A stretch of 64,000 bases of DNA from Virgibacillus_F sp049310925. Its GTDB lineage: Bacteria > Bacillota > Bacilli > Bacillales > Amphibacillaceae. Below the pieces are notes generated by a model. It searched no databases. It was not told the origin of the DNA and was given only the letters and a program-made list of their open reading frames with translations. A program made the position numbers and the translations under genes. Numbering within the stretch: the first letter of the stretch is position 1; each line of letters begins with the position of its first letter. Location of the stretch: positions 1-64,000 of the forward strand of contig NZ_JBMERP010000006.1 of assembly GCF_049310925.1 (NCBI RefSeq), in the 5' to 3' direction. This document shows positions 34,810-43,442 of the stretch, piece by piece.

Positions 34810-35979
34810 CTAAGAGGGGTTAATGCTCCCATACTTCCCGCCACCACCAGCGGTTATTATTAATTTCCCATTGCGCATATCTACAATTGCATTTGCTAAT
34901 TTTTCTGGTACGATTTCTGTTAGACTGTTTAACGGGACATGGTGAATAATATTCATTTCCGTGTTAAAATTTTCCAGTAGTTTTTTGTATGTTTTCGGGC
35001 CAAGTGATGGTAAATATTCGAGTGGGACTTGATACATATATGGTGGCCGTTCAGGCTTCGGCTCCCTTGCACTTGCAAGCTCTTTTATTCGATCGAAAAC
35101 ACCTTTTACGATTTTAGTTGATCCACAAGCGGGACAAACTGTGGTATTGGTTGTTAATGGTTCGTAACATTTACTGCACACTGTTGTGTAATATTTGCCC
35201 AGTAATGGATTCATTCCGAAATTACACTTTATCCTTCTGTTTTTCACACGATGCAATGCCCAGTTAAACTCCTTAAACGACGGTTCTTCCATTTCGATTT
35301 TCTGATATTCACGTCCGATTTTCCCCAAGGAATGAGCGTCTGAGTTAGTAACAAATGTAAATGCATGGAGCTCTGCTATTTGGTCTGCCATATCCGTATC
35401 TGAGCTGAGACCCAACTCGACCGCATCGATTAAATCCGGGTCAAAGATTTCTGTTAATGATTGCTTTACTCCCTTTCCGTAGGTACTTTTAAAAGGCGTG
35501 AACACGTGAGCCGGAATGAACAGACCATCAAGTTCCTTCACTTTATACTGGAGTGCCTTAGCTGACCCGTAGTAACGTTGCGAGCTTAAGTTAATATTTG
35601 TCATCTTAGTCGACAACCACTCCGTAAATTCTTCCATTTTTGCTAATGTAGAAATGTAGCATAAGACATGTACAGGACCTTGACAGTTTTCATCGTAAAC
35701 TTCTATTTCTGAACCAAGTAATAATGTTACATCCTCAAATTTAATCCCACCATCCTTCAGTTCATAGGCCTGTTGCGAATCTATAAGCTGCTTTAACTCC
35801 TGTTGAACATGTGGGGCGTGGCAATCTATTATTCCCACCAGATCGATACCTTTATTTCTACTTGATTCTATCAAAATATTTGTTAATGTTAAACTTTTGG
35901 CACCTGTAATTTTTACTGGTTTGTCATACATATCTCTACCTATATGAATGTGCAGATCAGCAAAGAACGGCTGTAGCAT
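34810..35979 (-). CDS. yqxK: Endonuclease Q-family protein (PHP domain), YqxK-like
   Basis: A 389-aa protein with a PHP phosphoesterase domain at the N-terminus (ADLHIHIGRDMYDKP, residues 8-22; DCHAPHVQQE; TNSDAHSLGKIGREY) and a zinc ribbon (CSKCYEPL, CPACGSTKI) in the C-terminal part. This matches the endonuclease Q family, which in archaea and some Bacilli cleaves DNA 5' of deaminated bases. Its position between nudF and spoIIM is that of B. subtilis yqxK. Confidence 0.85.
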   Translation of the reverse strand: MLQPFFADLHIHIGRDMYDKPVKITGAKSLTLTNILIESSRNKGIDLVGIIDCHAPHVQQELKQLIDSQQAYELKDGGIKFEDVTLLLGSEIEVYDENCQGPVHVLCYISTLAKMEEFTEWLSTKMTNINLSSQRYYGSAKALQYKVKELDGLFIPAHVFTPFKSTYGKGVKQSLTEIFDPDLIDAVELGLSSDTDMADQIAELHAFTFVTNSDAHSLGKIGREYQKIEMEEPSFKEFNWALHRVKNRRIKCNFGMNPLLGKYYTTVCSKCYEPLTTNTTVCPACGSTKIVKGVFDRIKELASAREPKPERPPYMYQVPLEYLPSLGPKTYKKLLENFNTEMNIIHHVPLNSLTEIVPEKLANAIVDMRNGKLIITAGGGGKYGSINPS

Positions 35980-36012
35980 TACTTACATCATCTCCTATGT
36001 CCGTTAAGACTT

Positions 36013-36555
36013 TCACATTCCCTTTGACCGCAGATATAGAATGGCATAATTAGTTTTCGCATCATGTATCCGTTTTTCCATCACGTACTGCTCTGCTTCT
36101 TCAAGTGTTAACTCTAGCAATTCTACAAATTCGTCATCGTCACCATCTACTTTTTCTTTTAACACTTCTAGTTTATCACTTTCGTATATATACATGAGTT
36201 CGTCGGCAAAACCAGGTGATGTGTAAAATGAAGCTACAAACTTTAATTCACTTGTTGTATAGCCTGTCTCCTCTTCTAATTCTCTAATTGCTGTTATTTC
36301 CGGCTTCTCACCTGGTTCTAATTTACCCGCTGGAATTTCAACAAGTGACTTTTCTAATGGTTTACGGTACTGTTCCACAAAAACAATCTTGTTATCCTTT
36401 GTAATTGGGATTATCGCCACTGCCCCTGGATGTTTAATAATTTCCCGTTTAGACGTTTTACCATTCGGCAGGGTCACATCATCAACTTGTAAATTTACAA
36501 CTTTTCCCCTGTATATTTTTTCTGTATGTATCGTTTTTTCTTCAAACTTCCGCAT
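36013..36555 (-). CDS. nudF: ADP-ribose pyrophosphatase (Nudix)
   Basis: A 180-aa Nudix hydrolase with the Nudix box GKLEPGEKPEITAIRELEEE (about residues 76-95) and YRKPLEKSLVEIPAG before it, typical of ADP-ribose diphosphatases. Releases AMP and ribose-5-phosphate. The neighbour of the EndoQ-like gene as in B. subtilis. Confidence 0.93.
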   Translation of the reverse strand: MRKFEEKTIHTEKIYRGKVVNLQVDDVTLPNGKTSKREIIKHPGAVAIIPITKDNKIVFVEQYRKPLEKSLVEIPAGKLEPGEKPEITAIRELEEETGYTTSELKFVASFYTSPGFADELMYIYESDKLEVLKEKVDGDDDEFVELLELTLEEAEQYVMEKRIHDAKTNYAILYLRSKGM

Positions 36556-36688
36556 GAATATCCCTCCAATTTTATTACTTTCCCCATTTTAACATAATTT
36601 AATAGCTGGTTTATGGCCTGAAATAGTTGTATTTTTATGCACTAGTTCCTACACTATTTGTATTGGAACTAAAATGGAGGCTAAGAAA

Positions 36689-37606
36689 ATGAAAACAAAT
36701 CGCTTGGGTAAATCAGATATTTATCTCACAGATCTGACGCTTGGTTGTATGTCAATTGGAACGAACCCCACTAAAGCAAATGAAATTATTGATGCAGCTT
36801 TAGATGCAGGAATCAATCACCTTGATACAGCTGATTTATATGACTTTGGTCTCAATGAAGAAATTGTTGGAAAGTCGATTAAAGATAGGCGTCAAGATAT
36901 TGTTTTAACAACTAAGGTTGGTAACTATTTTGACAGTGCTAAGAAAGACTGGCATTGGGATCCGTCAAAACTGCATATTAAAAACGGATTAAAAGACAGT
37001 CTACGGCGACTGCAAACAGATTACATTGATTTTTACATGCTTCACGGTGGAACGATTGATGATCCTATCGACGAAACAATTTCAGCCTTTGACGAATTAA
37101 AACAGGAGGGGCACATTCGTGCGTACGGTATTTCTTCAATCAGACCAAATGTAATTCGCGAGTATGTAAAGCGCTCTTCTATTGACGGAGTAATGATGCA
37201 ATACAATATGCTAGATCGTCGTCCTGAAGAAGAGATTCTGAATTTGTTAAACGAGCACGACATTAGTGTTCTGGCGCGTGGCCCATTAGCCAAAGGAATG
37301 CTGAGTGAAAAAGGGAAACAGCAAATTGAAGAAAAAGCTCAAAATGGATTTCTTGACTACTCACGACAAGAATTATTAGAGATCTATCAGGAACTGTCAA
37401 ATACTGCTGATAAATCCTTACTAAGTGGTACGGCCTTCCGCTATGATTTATATCACCCTGCTGTTGTTAGCGCAGTATTCGGAGCAAGTTCACCAGATCA
37501 AGTAAACAGCAATGTCGCCCATCATGAAGCAGCACCTATGACTCGTGAATTGTATGCTTCACTGCAAGCTATAACAAAACCAATTAAATACGATAAACAT
37601 CGTTAG
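36689..37606 (+). CDS. yqkF: Aldo/keto reductase, YqkF-like
   Basis: A 305-aa TIM-barrel NADPH-dependent oxidoreductase. The catalytic tetrad is visible: Asp and Tyr in HLDTADLYDFGLNE, Lys in TTKVG, His in YMLHGG. ATG 36689 (MKTNRLGKSDIY) is chosen over 36674 because GGAGG lies 8 nt before it. The substrate is unknown. Gene divergent from nudF, as in B. subtilis. Confidence 0.9.
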   Translation: MKTNRLGKSDIYLTDLTLGCMSIGTNPTKANEIIDAALDAGINHLDTADLYDFGLNEEIVGKSIKDRRQDIVLTTKVGNYFDSAKKDWHWDPSKLHIKNGLKDSLRRLQTDYIDFYMLHGGTIDDPIDETISAFDELKQEGHIRAYGISSIRPNVIREYVKRSSIDGVMMQYNMLDRRPEEEILNLLNEHDISVLARGPLAKGMLSEKGKQQIEEKAQNGFLDYSRQELLEIYQELSNTADKSLLSGTAFRYDLYHPAVVSAVFGASSPDQVNSNVAHHEAAPMTRELYASLQAITKPIKYDKHR

Positions 37607-37613
37607 TAACTGA

Positions 37614-37642
37614 ACCAGAGCATAACTTGCTCTGGTTTTTTT
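37614..37642 (+). terminator. Terminator of the aldo/keto reductase gene
   Basis: ACCAGAGC / GCTCTGGT stem with a 7-nt loop and T-run, 5 bp after the stop codon. Confidence 0.82.
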
Positions 37643-37664
37643 GACGATAAGCCTAGTTTTCTAA
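37641..37664 (+). repeat. 3'-end fragment of the ~80-bp repeat
   Basis: GACGATAAGCCTAGTTTTCT corresponds to the last part of the repeat, right after the terminator. Confidence 0.5.
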
Positions 37665-37687
37665 CTTTCTCCAAGAATTAATTTCCA

Positions 37688-37716
37688 TTGATAATTATTC
37701 CCTCACCACATATAAT
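37688..37716 (+). promoter_or_regulatory. Sigma-A promoter of the SOS polymerase gene
   Basis: TTGATA (37688-37693), 17 nt, TATAAT (37711-37716), followed directly by a LexA box. Confidence 0.75.
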
Positions 37717-37717
37717 A

Positions 37718-37731
37718 GGAACAAATGTTCT
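37718..37731 (+). promoter_or_regulatory. LexA (SOS) operator
   Basis: GAACAAATGTTC (37719-37730) fits the Gram-positive GAAC-N4-GTTC LexA box. It lies immediately after the -10 hexamer, an ideal position to block transcription. Confidence 0.8.
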
Positions 37732-37757
37732 AATTAACTTGAGGTGAGGGAACTAGT

Positions 37758-39011
37758 ATGGATTATTCCACATATCCGCGAAATGATATACTTTGTATAG
37801 ATATGCGTTCATTTTACGCAAGCGTCGAAGCGGTTAAACTGGGATTTGACCCAATGACGGTTCAATTAGCTGTTGTTGGTGATACAAACAGAACAGGAAG
37901 TATTGTTCTTGCAGCTTCTCCAACATTAAAAAGGAAGCATGGTGTCAGCAACGTTAGTCGTTTTTTTGAACTTCCAGATGATCCTGACATTCACATAGTA
38001 AATGCCCATATGGCTGATTACTTAAACGTTTCTATGGAAATCACAAAATTGATAAACCAATATGTACCAAAGGAAGCTATCCACCAATATTCTGTTGACG
38101 AGGTTTGGGTTACGGTAAACGGACTTGAAAAGTTGTTCGGTGGCAAATGGCAAATTGCCAGGCTTATTAAGCGGGATATCCTGGAAAACATCGGAATAAC
38201 TTGTTCAATCGGGATAGGTGACAATAAATTCCTTGCCAAAGTCGTTATGGATTTGCATGCAAAGAAAGCTGGAATAGCTGAGTGTAAGTACGAGGATGTT
38301 AAAGAAAAACTATGGCCGTTTCCAGTCCAGGATATTTGGGGAATAGGTCGAAGAATGCAAAACAATTTAAACAGAATGGGAATAGTGACGCTAGGACAGC
38401 TGGCAAAATTTCCATTGAAACAAATAAAAAAGCGTTTTGGCGTTATGGGAGAACAGCTGTACTGGCACGCCTGGGGCATTGACCTTAGTCCTGTTCTTGG
38501 TGATTTCACAAAAACAGAGCAAAAAGGATTTGGCCATGGGATCTCTCTATTACGTGATTATTCCAAAGACGAAGTTGCTGCATGTATTCTTGACCTTTGT
38601 GAAGAAGTTTGTCGCCGAGCCAGAACCGCTAAAAAATCGGGGAAAACCATTCATCTTGGTATATCCTATTCAAAACTCACTGGTGGAGGATTTAGCCGTT
38701 CTAAATCAATCATGCTCCCAACAAATACTACAATGGAAATTTACAGCGTTTGCATGTACCTATTCAACGAATTTTATGATGGAGTCAGTGATGTCCGCCA
38801 TGTATATGTCACGTTAGATAAACTCTATGACGATGAGGAAACGCAATTAGATTTATTTGATGAAAATAAACCGAAGAAAAAGGATATTGGCTATGTGATG
38901 GATTCTATACGTGATAAATATGGCGCTACTGCCATACTTCGAGCAACAAGCTATACTGACGCGGGAATTACCATCGGAAGAAGTGAAAAAATAGGTGGTC
39001 ATAAAGCCTAA
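37758..39011 (+). CDS. yqjW: Y-family DNA polymerase, YqjW/UvrX-like (PolY2)
   Basis: A 417-aa translesion polymerase. CIDMRSFYASVEA at residues 13-25 has the metal-binding Asp 15 and steric-gate Tyr 20; YSVDEVWVTV (Asp 114, Glu 115) holds the other acidic residues. Thumb (HhH) and little-finger domains follow. A beta-clamp-binding motif is likely in QLDLFDE near the C-terminus. LexA box at the promoter makes it part of the SOS response. Matches the PolY2-type subgroup rather than DinB. Confidence 0.92.
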   Translation: MDYSTYPRNDILCIDMRSFYASVEAVKLGFDPMTVQLAVVGDTNRTGSIVLAASPTLKRKHGVSNVSRFFELPDDPDIHIVNAHMADYLNVSMEITKLINQYVPKEAIHQYSVDEVWVTVNGLEKLFGGKWQIARLIKRDILENIGITCSIGIGDNKFLAKVVMDLHAKKAGIAECKYEDVKEKLWPFPVQDIWGIGRRMQNNLNRMGIVTLGQLAKFPLKQIKKRFGVMGEQLYWHAWGIDLSPVLGDFTKTEQKGFGHGISLLRDYSKDEVAACILDLCEEVCRRARTAKKSGKTIHLGISYSKLTGGGFSRSKSIMLPTNTTMEIYSVCMYLFNEFYDGVSDVRHVYVTLDKLYDDEETQLDLFDENKPKKKDIGYVMDSIRDKYGATAILRATSYTDAGITIGRSEKIGGHKA

Positions 39012-39146
39012 ATATTGTTTTAACAAAAACCCCACTGAATGAATATTCGCTTTTTTGTGTTTATTTTTTTCATAAATGTGATACTATTGCTTTAAACACA
39101 TAAACAAAGATGAGTGCGATGAGTGCTAGGAACATGGGGGACAAAA

Positions 39147-40715
39147 ATGAATAAGAATTTAATTAAACAGCTCTATTGGGTTATGCCTGGAGTAATTATT
39201 GTTTTTGGGTTGGTTTTATTATTTTATCACAACTATTCTGAAGTTACCGAGCCACCTGAACCGAATTGGAGCAGAGCCTTAACTATTGGAAAAACCGAAA
39301 TAAATAAGCTGCCTCCTATAAGAGAGACAAAAGATGGAAACTACATCATAACAAGAGTAGATGATCAAAAACTAGCTACAACAACGATTAACAAGGAATT
39401 CACAGTAAAAGACGAACAAAACTTTGATATACCTATAGACAAGTGGTCTCAGGTTTATCTCCAGGATGACCATATTATCTACTTTGATTACACAAATATA
39501 AAGGATCAGAATAAGAATGAAATTGTATCTAATGTTAAGGAATTCTATCCTTTAGAAAACACTATTTTTTATATAAAAGGACAAACGCTCTACCAATTGA
39601 ACCCTGAAAATAAAGAATCAACAAAGGTTATGGATGTTAACTTGGATAAGCAAAACATCGCCTTTCAACAAAATGAAAATGGGTCATATATATTAACGTC
39701 TGCAGTAAATTCCGGAAAAATTATTATCCAACTAAAACAACTAACAAATGGAAATCTCAATAGTCTATATCAAACGGCAATAAAAATAAATCCGAGTAAA
39801 GTTGTAAAGGGGATTTCGTTTACTATTAACAACCAGAAATTAGCTATATTGCTACAGGAGGCACTTCAGTCTCCTCAAGGACCACCTGAATACTTCAACT
39901 ATTTTATGCAGACATCACTTACAGGGAAAAGTTCACCAACATTACATGAATTAACATTTGATGATCCCGCTGGAAATGGTGAATTAACAGAGGTTTCAAG
40001 CGTCTCCCTAAAGTATAATAATGAACGCCCAACTTTGTTATTTCAGGCGAATGGAGAAACCGAAACACAATACAATGATGGTAAAGCTTTTAATATATAT
40101 AAAACCGAAATAAAAGAAAACGGCCAAACCATAACCAAACGACGAAGTAACACGCCTGCAATGTCAATGAAACCGCAGTGGGTTAATAATGAATCAATCG
40201 CGTGGTTGGACATGGACTCGGATGGCAGTAGGATAAACATTTCATCCCGTGACATTGCGGCAATAAGTGAACTGACTGCGTTCAACTCAGATGATTGGGT
40301 CCGAGCACTTGGTAAAACACTTGGCATGATATCTTCATCTGTTTTTGCTTTTGCGATTTCAGCTCTATGGTTTATATGGCCAGTTGCTTTCATTGCTTTT
40401 ATGTATATCTTTAAAGGAAAAGTAATGAATCATAATCCAGTTTGGACATTTTATAGTGGAATTGGGATATATGCTATTGCTGCACTAGCCTTCAGAAAAA
40501 GTTTTTTCGTCAACAATATCTATATAAATGCACCCCAATATTTAACTTTTAATTGGAGTTCCTTTTTTTACATGATATTATTTGCTATTGTAGCTTTCGC
40601 CATTACGCAACTGACAAAAAGATACAATGGATGGGACAGTTCAGTAAGACTTGTATACTTTATGGGTTTACACATTTTGTTGCTGACAACATTCTTTGGG
40701 CCATATATAGTGTAA
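39147..40715 (+). CDS. Unknown integral membrane protein with large extracytoplasmic domain
   Basis: A 522-aa protein: one N-terminal helix (about residues 9-28), a large polar Asn/Thr/Lys-rich domain (about 30-385) that could be a beta-propeller or lipoprotein-like sensor, and about four membrane helices at the end (about 390-520). It resembles the general layout of sensing or anchoring proteins but I see no known catalytic motif. The frame opens at GTG 39123; ATG 39147 has GGGGGA upstream and starts the helix. A terminator follows. No function assigned. Confidence 0.75.
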   Translation: MNKNLIKQLYWVMPGVIIVFGLVLLFYHNYSEVTEPPEPNWSRALTIGKTEINKLPPIRETKDGNYIITRVDDQKLATTTINKEFTVKDEQNFDIPIDKWSQVYLQDDHIIYFDYTNIKDQNKNEIVSNVKEFYPLENTIFYIKGQTLYQLNPENKESTKVMDVNLDKQNIAFQQNENGSYILTSAVNSGKIIIQLKQLTNGNLNSLYQTAIKINPSKVVKGISFTINNQKLAILLQEALQSPQGPPEYFNYFMQTSLTGKSSPTLHELTFDDPAGNGELTEVSSVSLKYNNERPTLLFQANGETETQYNDGKAFNIYKTEIKENGQTITKRRSNTPAMSMKPQWVNNESIAWLDMDSDGSRINISSRDIAAISELTAFNSDDWVRALGKTLGMISSSVFAFAISALWFIWPVAFIAFMYIFKGKVMNHNPVWTFYSGIGIYAIAALAFRKSFFVNNIYINAPQYLTFNWSSFFYMILFAIVAFAITQLTKRYNGWDSSVRLVYFMGLHILLLTTFFGPYIV

Positions 40716-40720
40716 TAAAA

Positions 40721-40765
40721 AAACACGTTATAAATGTGATTAAACATTTATAACGTGTTTTTTTT
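40721..40765 (+). terminator. Terminator after the 522-aa membrane protein gene
   Basis: 17-bp perfect stem (40721-40737 with 40744-40760), 6-nt loop and T-run. Confidence 0.85.
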
Positions 40766-40952
40766 ATTGCCCCTATACTATGATTACTACATATAGTTTT
40801 ATGAATAGTACACAGCGATGGACTACTACACTACCTCCTACCATGATTTCAATAGATTCTTTAATCAATTTACCAAAAATCATGTTCAACGACCATTCAT
40901 TTTCTTAAGCAGCCGAGTATACTACTTATAAAACAAATAAGGGAGTTTTATT

Positions 40953-41186
40953 ATGAGTAAGTATAAAATAGTTGTTGACACAACTAATAAGAAGAACAGT
41001 GCCCTACAGCGGTATAATTTAATTACACGGAATGAAATAAATGCCCACATTGAGACCTATACAATTGATAGTGGAGAAATTTATTGTGTAGAGGCTGGAC
41101 CATATTCAGAGAAAAAGTACGCTCTTCAGGATGTTGATAAAATTAAAGGCTTGGGAATAAAAAATGCCTTTATTACAAGTACATGA
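40953..41186 (+). CDS. Stand-alone SPOR-like domain protein
   Basis: A 77-aa basic protein. The second half, IYCVEAGPYSEKKYALQDVDKIKGLGIKNAFIT, has the SPOR-like pattern (a strand, G-PY/F, an A-rich helix, a second strand). SPOR domains bind denuded septal peptidoglycan, but here there is no signal peptide or membrane helix. GGGAG precedes the ATG by 8 nt. It is monocistronic, with its own terminator. SPOR assignment is by eye; function unknown. Confidence 0.65.
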   Translation: MSKYKIVVDTTNKKNSALQRYNLITRNEINAHIETYTIDSGEIYCVEAGPYSEKKYALQDVDKIKGLGIKNAFITST

Positions 41187-41217
41187 TCAGACAAGTTTAC
41201 CGTAAATTAATTACAAG

Positions 41218-41256
41218 AAGCAACCTTCTAGTATTAATAGAAAAGTTGCTTTTTTG
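41218..41256 (+). terminator. Terminator of the SPOR-like gene
   Basis: AAGCAAC / GTTGCTT stem with further pairing and T-run, about 30 bp after the stop. Confidence 0.72.
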
Positions 41257-41264
41257 GTATTAGT

Positions 41265-41560
41265 TATTACATACAAACTGTACGTGAAACCTCTCGGTTC
41301 ATACGGCTCTTATCATGAGGGGACAGAACTATATCGTATACCAGTAACCAGTGGAGTTAGTGCAAGAAGCATTTAACCCGTTAGTAGATCCCAAACTGCA
41401 TTAGAGTAAAAATCATTATACTTTAAGCAATAAATTGGTTCAGGATGATGTCCCTGTTCAATCTCAAATCGAGTAGCCAGTGGGAGTTTCACCAAAAGGC
41501 TCTCATAGAACCTGTTATCGCATACCAATTACAATGCGATTTAACTTGTTATTTTTGATT
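41265..41560 (-). mobile_element. Possible group II intron remnant (no reverse transcriptase)
   Basis: On the minus strand, GAGCCGTATGAACCGAGAGG followed by TTTCACGTAC resembles the conserved hairpin found before the ORF in many bacterial group II introns. Other intron-like phrases follow (ACTCCACTGGTTACTGGTAT). No reverse transcriptase frame and no domain V hairpin were found. Apart from this nothing else is seen in the gap. Confidence 0.3.
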
Positions 41561-41599
41561 TGCTCCATCAAAAGTGAATTACTTAGTTTCAATTTACCT

Positions 41600-42394
41600 C
41601 TACTTTTTATTAAATTGATTCTTTAACACGGATTCCAGCGCTGAAGGAAATAATGCGTGAAGTTTGCTTCCTGCTTCCATCCAACGGGGCATATTAATCT
41701 CTCGTTTCTTTTTAAATAAATTGCTTACAATCTTTTTGGCTACTTGATCAGGATCAAGCATATAGGAAGCTATTTTTTTCTGATAACTTCCAGAAGGATC
41801 AGCATCCGCAAAAAAATTGGTTTGGACTGGTCCAAGGTTAACAGCAGTAACCATAATATTTCTGCTAGCAACTTCCATTCGCAGCGCATTTGTAAAACCC
41901 AGTACTGCGTGTTTAGTAGAAGCATAAATAGATGATTTTGGTGTTGCCATCTTACCAGCCTGCGATGCAATATTAACAATATGACCTTCTCCATTTGCAA
42001 GAAGGTGTGTCAGTACCTGTTGCGTGCCTTGAATAAGGGCAAAGACATTTAGTTCAAACATCTTTCTGGTATCACCCCATTGCATATCCTCAACATTTAC
42101 AAATAATCCAGCACCTGCGTTGTTCACTAGTCCATGAACAGGAGCATGCTCCCGTAAAAGGTGTTCAAATACGGCCACTCGATCCGCTTCGTCAAGTAGG
42201 TCAACCTTGTAACAAGCTGCAGCTATACCAAATGTGTCCTTAATTTGACGTTGAATTACTTCAAGTTTATCAATAGATCTTGCAAGCATAATTGGTATCC
42301 CGCCCTGTTCCGCGATATGCCAAGCAAGCTTCTCTCCGATTCCACTTGAAGCTCCTGTTACAATAACTTTTTTAGATTTTAGTTGATTACCCAT
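41600..42394 (-). CDS. yqjQ: Short-chain dehydrogenase/reductase, YqjQ-like
   Basis: A 264-aa Rossmann enzyme: NAD(P) motif TGASSGIG (residues 14-21), NNAGAG, catalytic Ser and YASTK (Tyr/Lys). Substrate unknown. It lies 10 bp after a YqjP-like hydrolase gene, the yqjP-yqjQ order of B. subtilis, so the pair is probably one transcription unit. Confidence 0.87.
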   Translation of the reverse strand: MGNQLKSKKVIVTGASSGIGEKLAWHIAEQGGIPIMLARSIDKLEVIQRQIKDTFGIAAACYKVDLLDEADRVAVFEHLLREHAPVHGLVNNAGAGLFVNVEDMQWGDTRKMFELNVFALIQGTQQVLTHLLANGEGHIVNIASQAGKMATPKSSIYASTKHAVLGFTNALRMEVASRNIMVTAVNLGPVQTNFFADADPSGSYQKKIASYMLDPDQVAKKIVSNLFKKKREINMPRWMEAGSKLHALFPSALESVLKNQFNKK

Positions 42395-42404
42395 CTGCTA
42401 TCAC

Positions 42405-43367
42405 CTAGTTAACCTCATAATAATAGATACCATCAATGATTGTTTTACTTATTTTCTCTTGATTTTCAAGGAAATCAAGCTGACCAGTTGTTTCAGACAT
42501 TGTTAAATCTAATTGTTTCTCGATTTGTTTAGGGAAAAGCTTTTGACAAAGTTGAAATGGTGTTTGCTTTTCTTGCAGAAGCATTTGGAAAACTTTTGCT
42601 GCTCGTTGTTCCTGTTTCTTTAACTGGGCCGGAAGTAATTCATCTATATTCGTAACATTTATCCCATGACCTGGGTACACGGTGGAAACTCCGAGTGAAA
42701 GGCACTTCATCAAATTTTCACGGTACTGAACGAGAGGCATGGCACGCTCTTCCTCCCCATCATGTGGTGGTTCGATAATAGGATTTGGTGAAATATGCTC
42801 TAATATATGGTCTCCCCCAATAAGCGAACCATCTGCTTCTCTGAAAAACGACAGATGGCTTTGGGCATGACCTTTCGTATCAATTACCTGCCAGTCTGAG
42901 TGTCCAGGTAGTCGATCATTTTCTTCTAAGTATGTCGTTAGCTTACCTTTCCCTGCAAAGTGTAACGGTTCTTCTAATTTATTTAAAAAACCACTTAAAG
43001 CTTCTGGTACTCCAGAAGCTTTAAAAAAATCACGGTAGAATTGCTCATAACGTTTGAAAAATTCCTGGTTTCGAGTTAACCATAAATCATTATTTTTGTG
43101 ACCAGCTAAAATATCCACTCTTGGAAATTCCTCGACTAAACCAGTATGATCTGGATGATGATGTGTTAAGATAATCTGCTCAATATCTCTTGGGTAGTAG
43201 CCTAATTCTTTCAATTGGTCTTTTAAAACATCCCATGCTTCCTTAGTCTTCACACCTGCATCTACTAAAGATAGCCGATCACCTTTTAATAAATAAACAT
43301 GTGTATCTCCTACCGCAAATGGCGTTGGTATGGTTAGTTTTGTAATTGTGTCATGAACAAGCTGCAT
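42405..43367 (-). CDS. yqjP: MBL-fold metallohydrolase, YqjP-like
   Basis: A 320-aa beta-lactamase-fold hydrolase with the metal motif LTHHHPDHTG (His 69, 71, Asp 73, His 74), a second His in GHAQSHLSF, GGDHIL and a helical C-terminal extension (about 230-320). Such proteins often hydrolyse thioesters or glyoxalase-type substrates. Upstream carries a palindrome, TGAATGATCATTCA. Confidence 0.87.
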   Translation of the reverse strand: MQLVHDTITKLTIPTPFAVGDTHVYLLKGDRLSLVDAGVKTKEAWDVLKDQLKELGYYPRDIEQIILTHHHPDHTGLVEEFPRVDILAGHKNNDLWLTRNQEFFKRYEQFYRDFFKASGVPEALSGFLNKLEEPLHFAGKGKLTTYLEENDRLPGHSDWQVIDTKGHAQSHLSFFREADGSLIGGDHILEHISPNPIIEPPHDGEEERAMPLVQYRENLMKCLSLGVSTVYPGHGINVTNIDELLPAQLKKQEQRAAKVFQMLLQEKQTPFQLCQKLFPKQIEKQLDLTMSETTGQLDFLENQEKISKTIIDGIYYYEVN

Positions 43368-43385
43368 TTGTTAAATCCCCCATAA

Positions 43386-43399
43386 TGAATGATCATTCA
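43386..43399. promoter_or_regulatory. Perfect 14-bp palindrome upstream of yqjP-like gene
   Basis: TGAATGATCATTCA, 19 bp before the start codon. Each half is the half-site of the B. subtilis FadR operator, but without the 4-bp centre. A TetR-type operator is plausible, not shown. Confidence 0.45.
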
Positions 43400-43442
43400 G
43401 TTTTATTCTATTTTAGCGCTAATTCAACTGAATGTACATATA

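Noticed and set aside
34790..34815. CCCCTC/AGGGG hairpin at the end of the EndoQ-like gene as a terminator
   Set aside because: Five-bp stem without a T-run; not convincing.
38018..38509. 163-codon minus-strand frame inside the PolY2 gene
   Set aside because: Shadow of a well-supported Y-family polymerase gene; no motifs or ribosome binding site.
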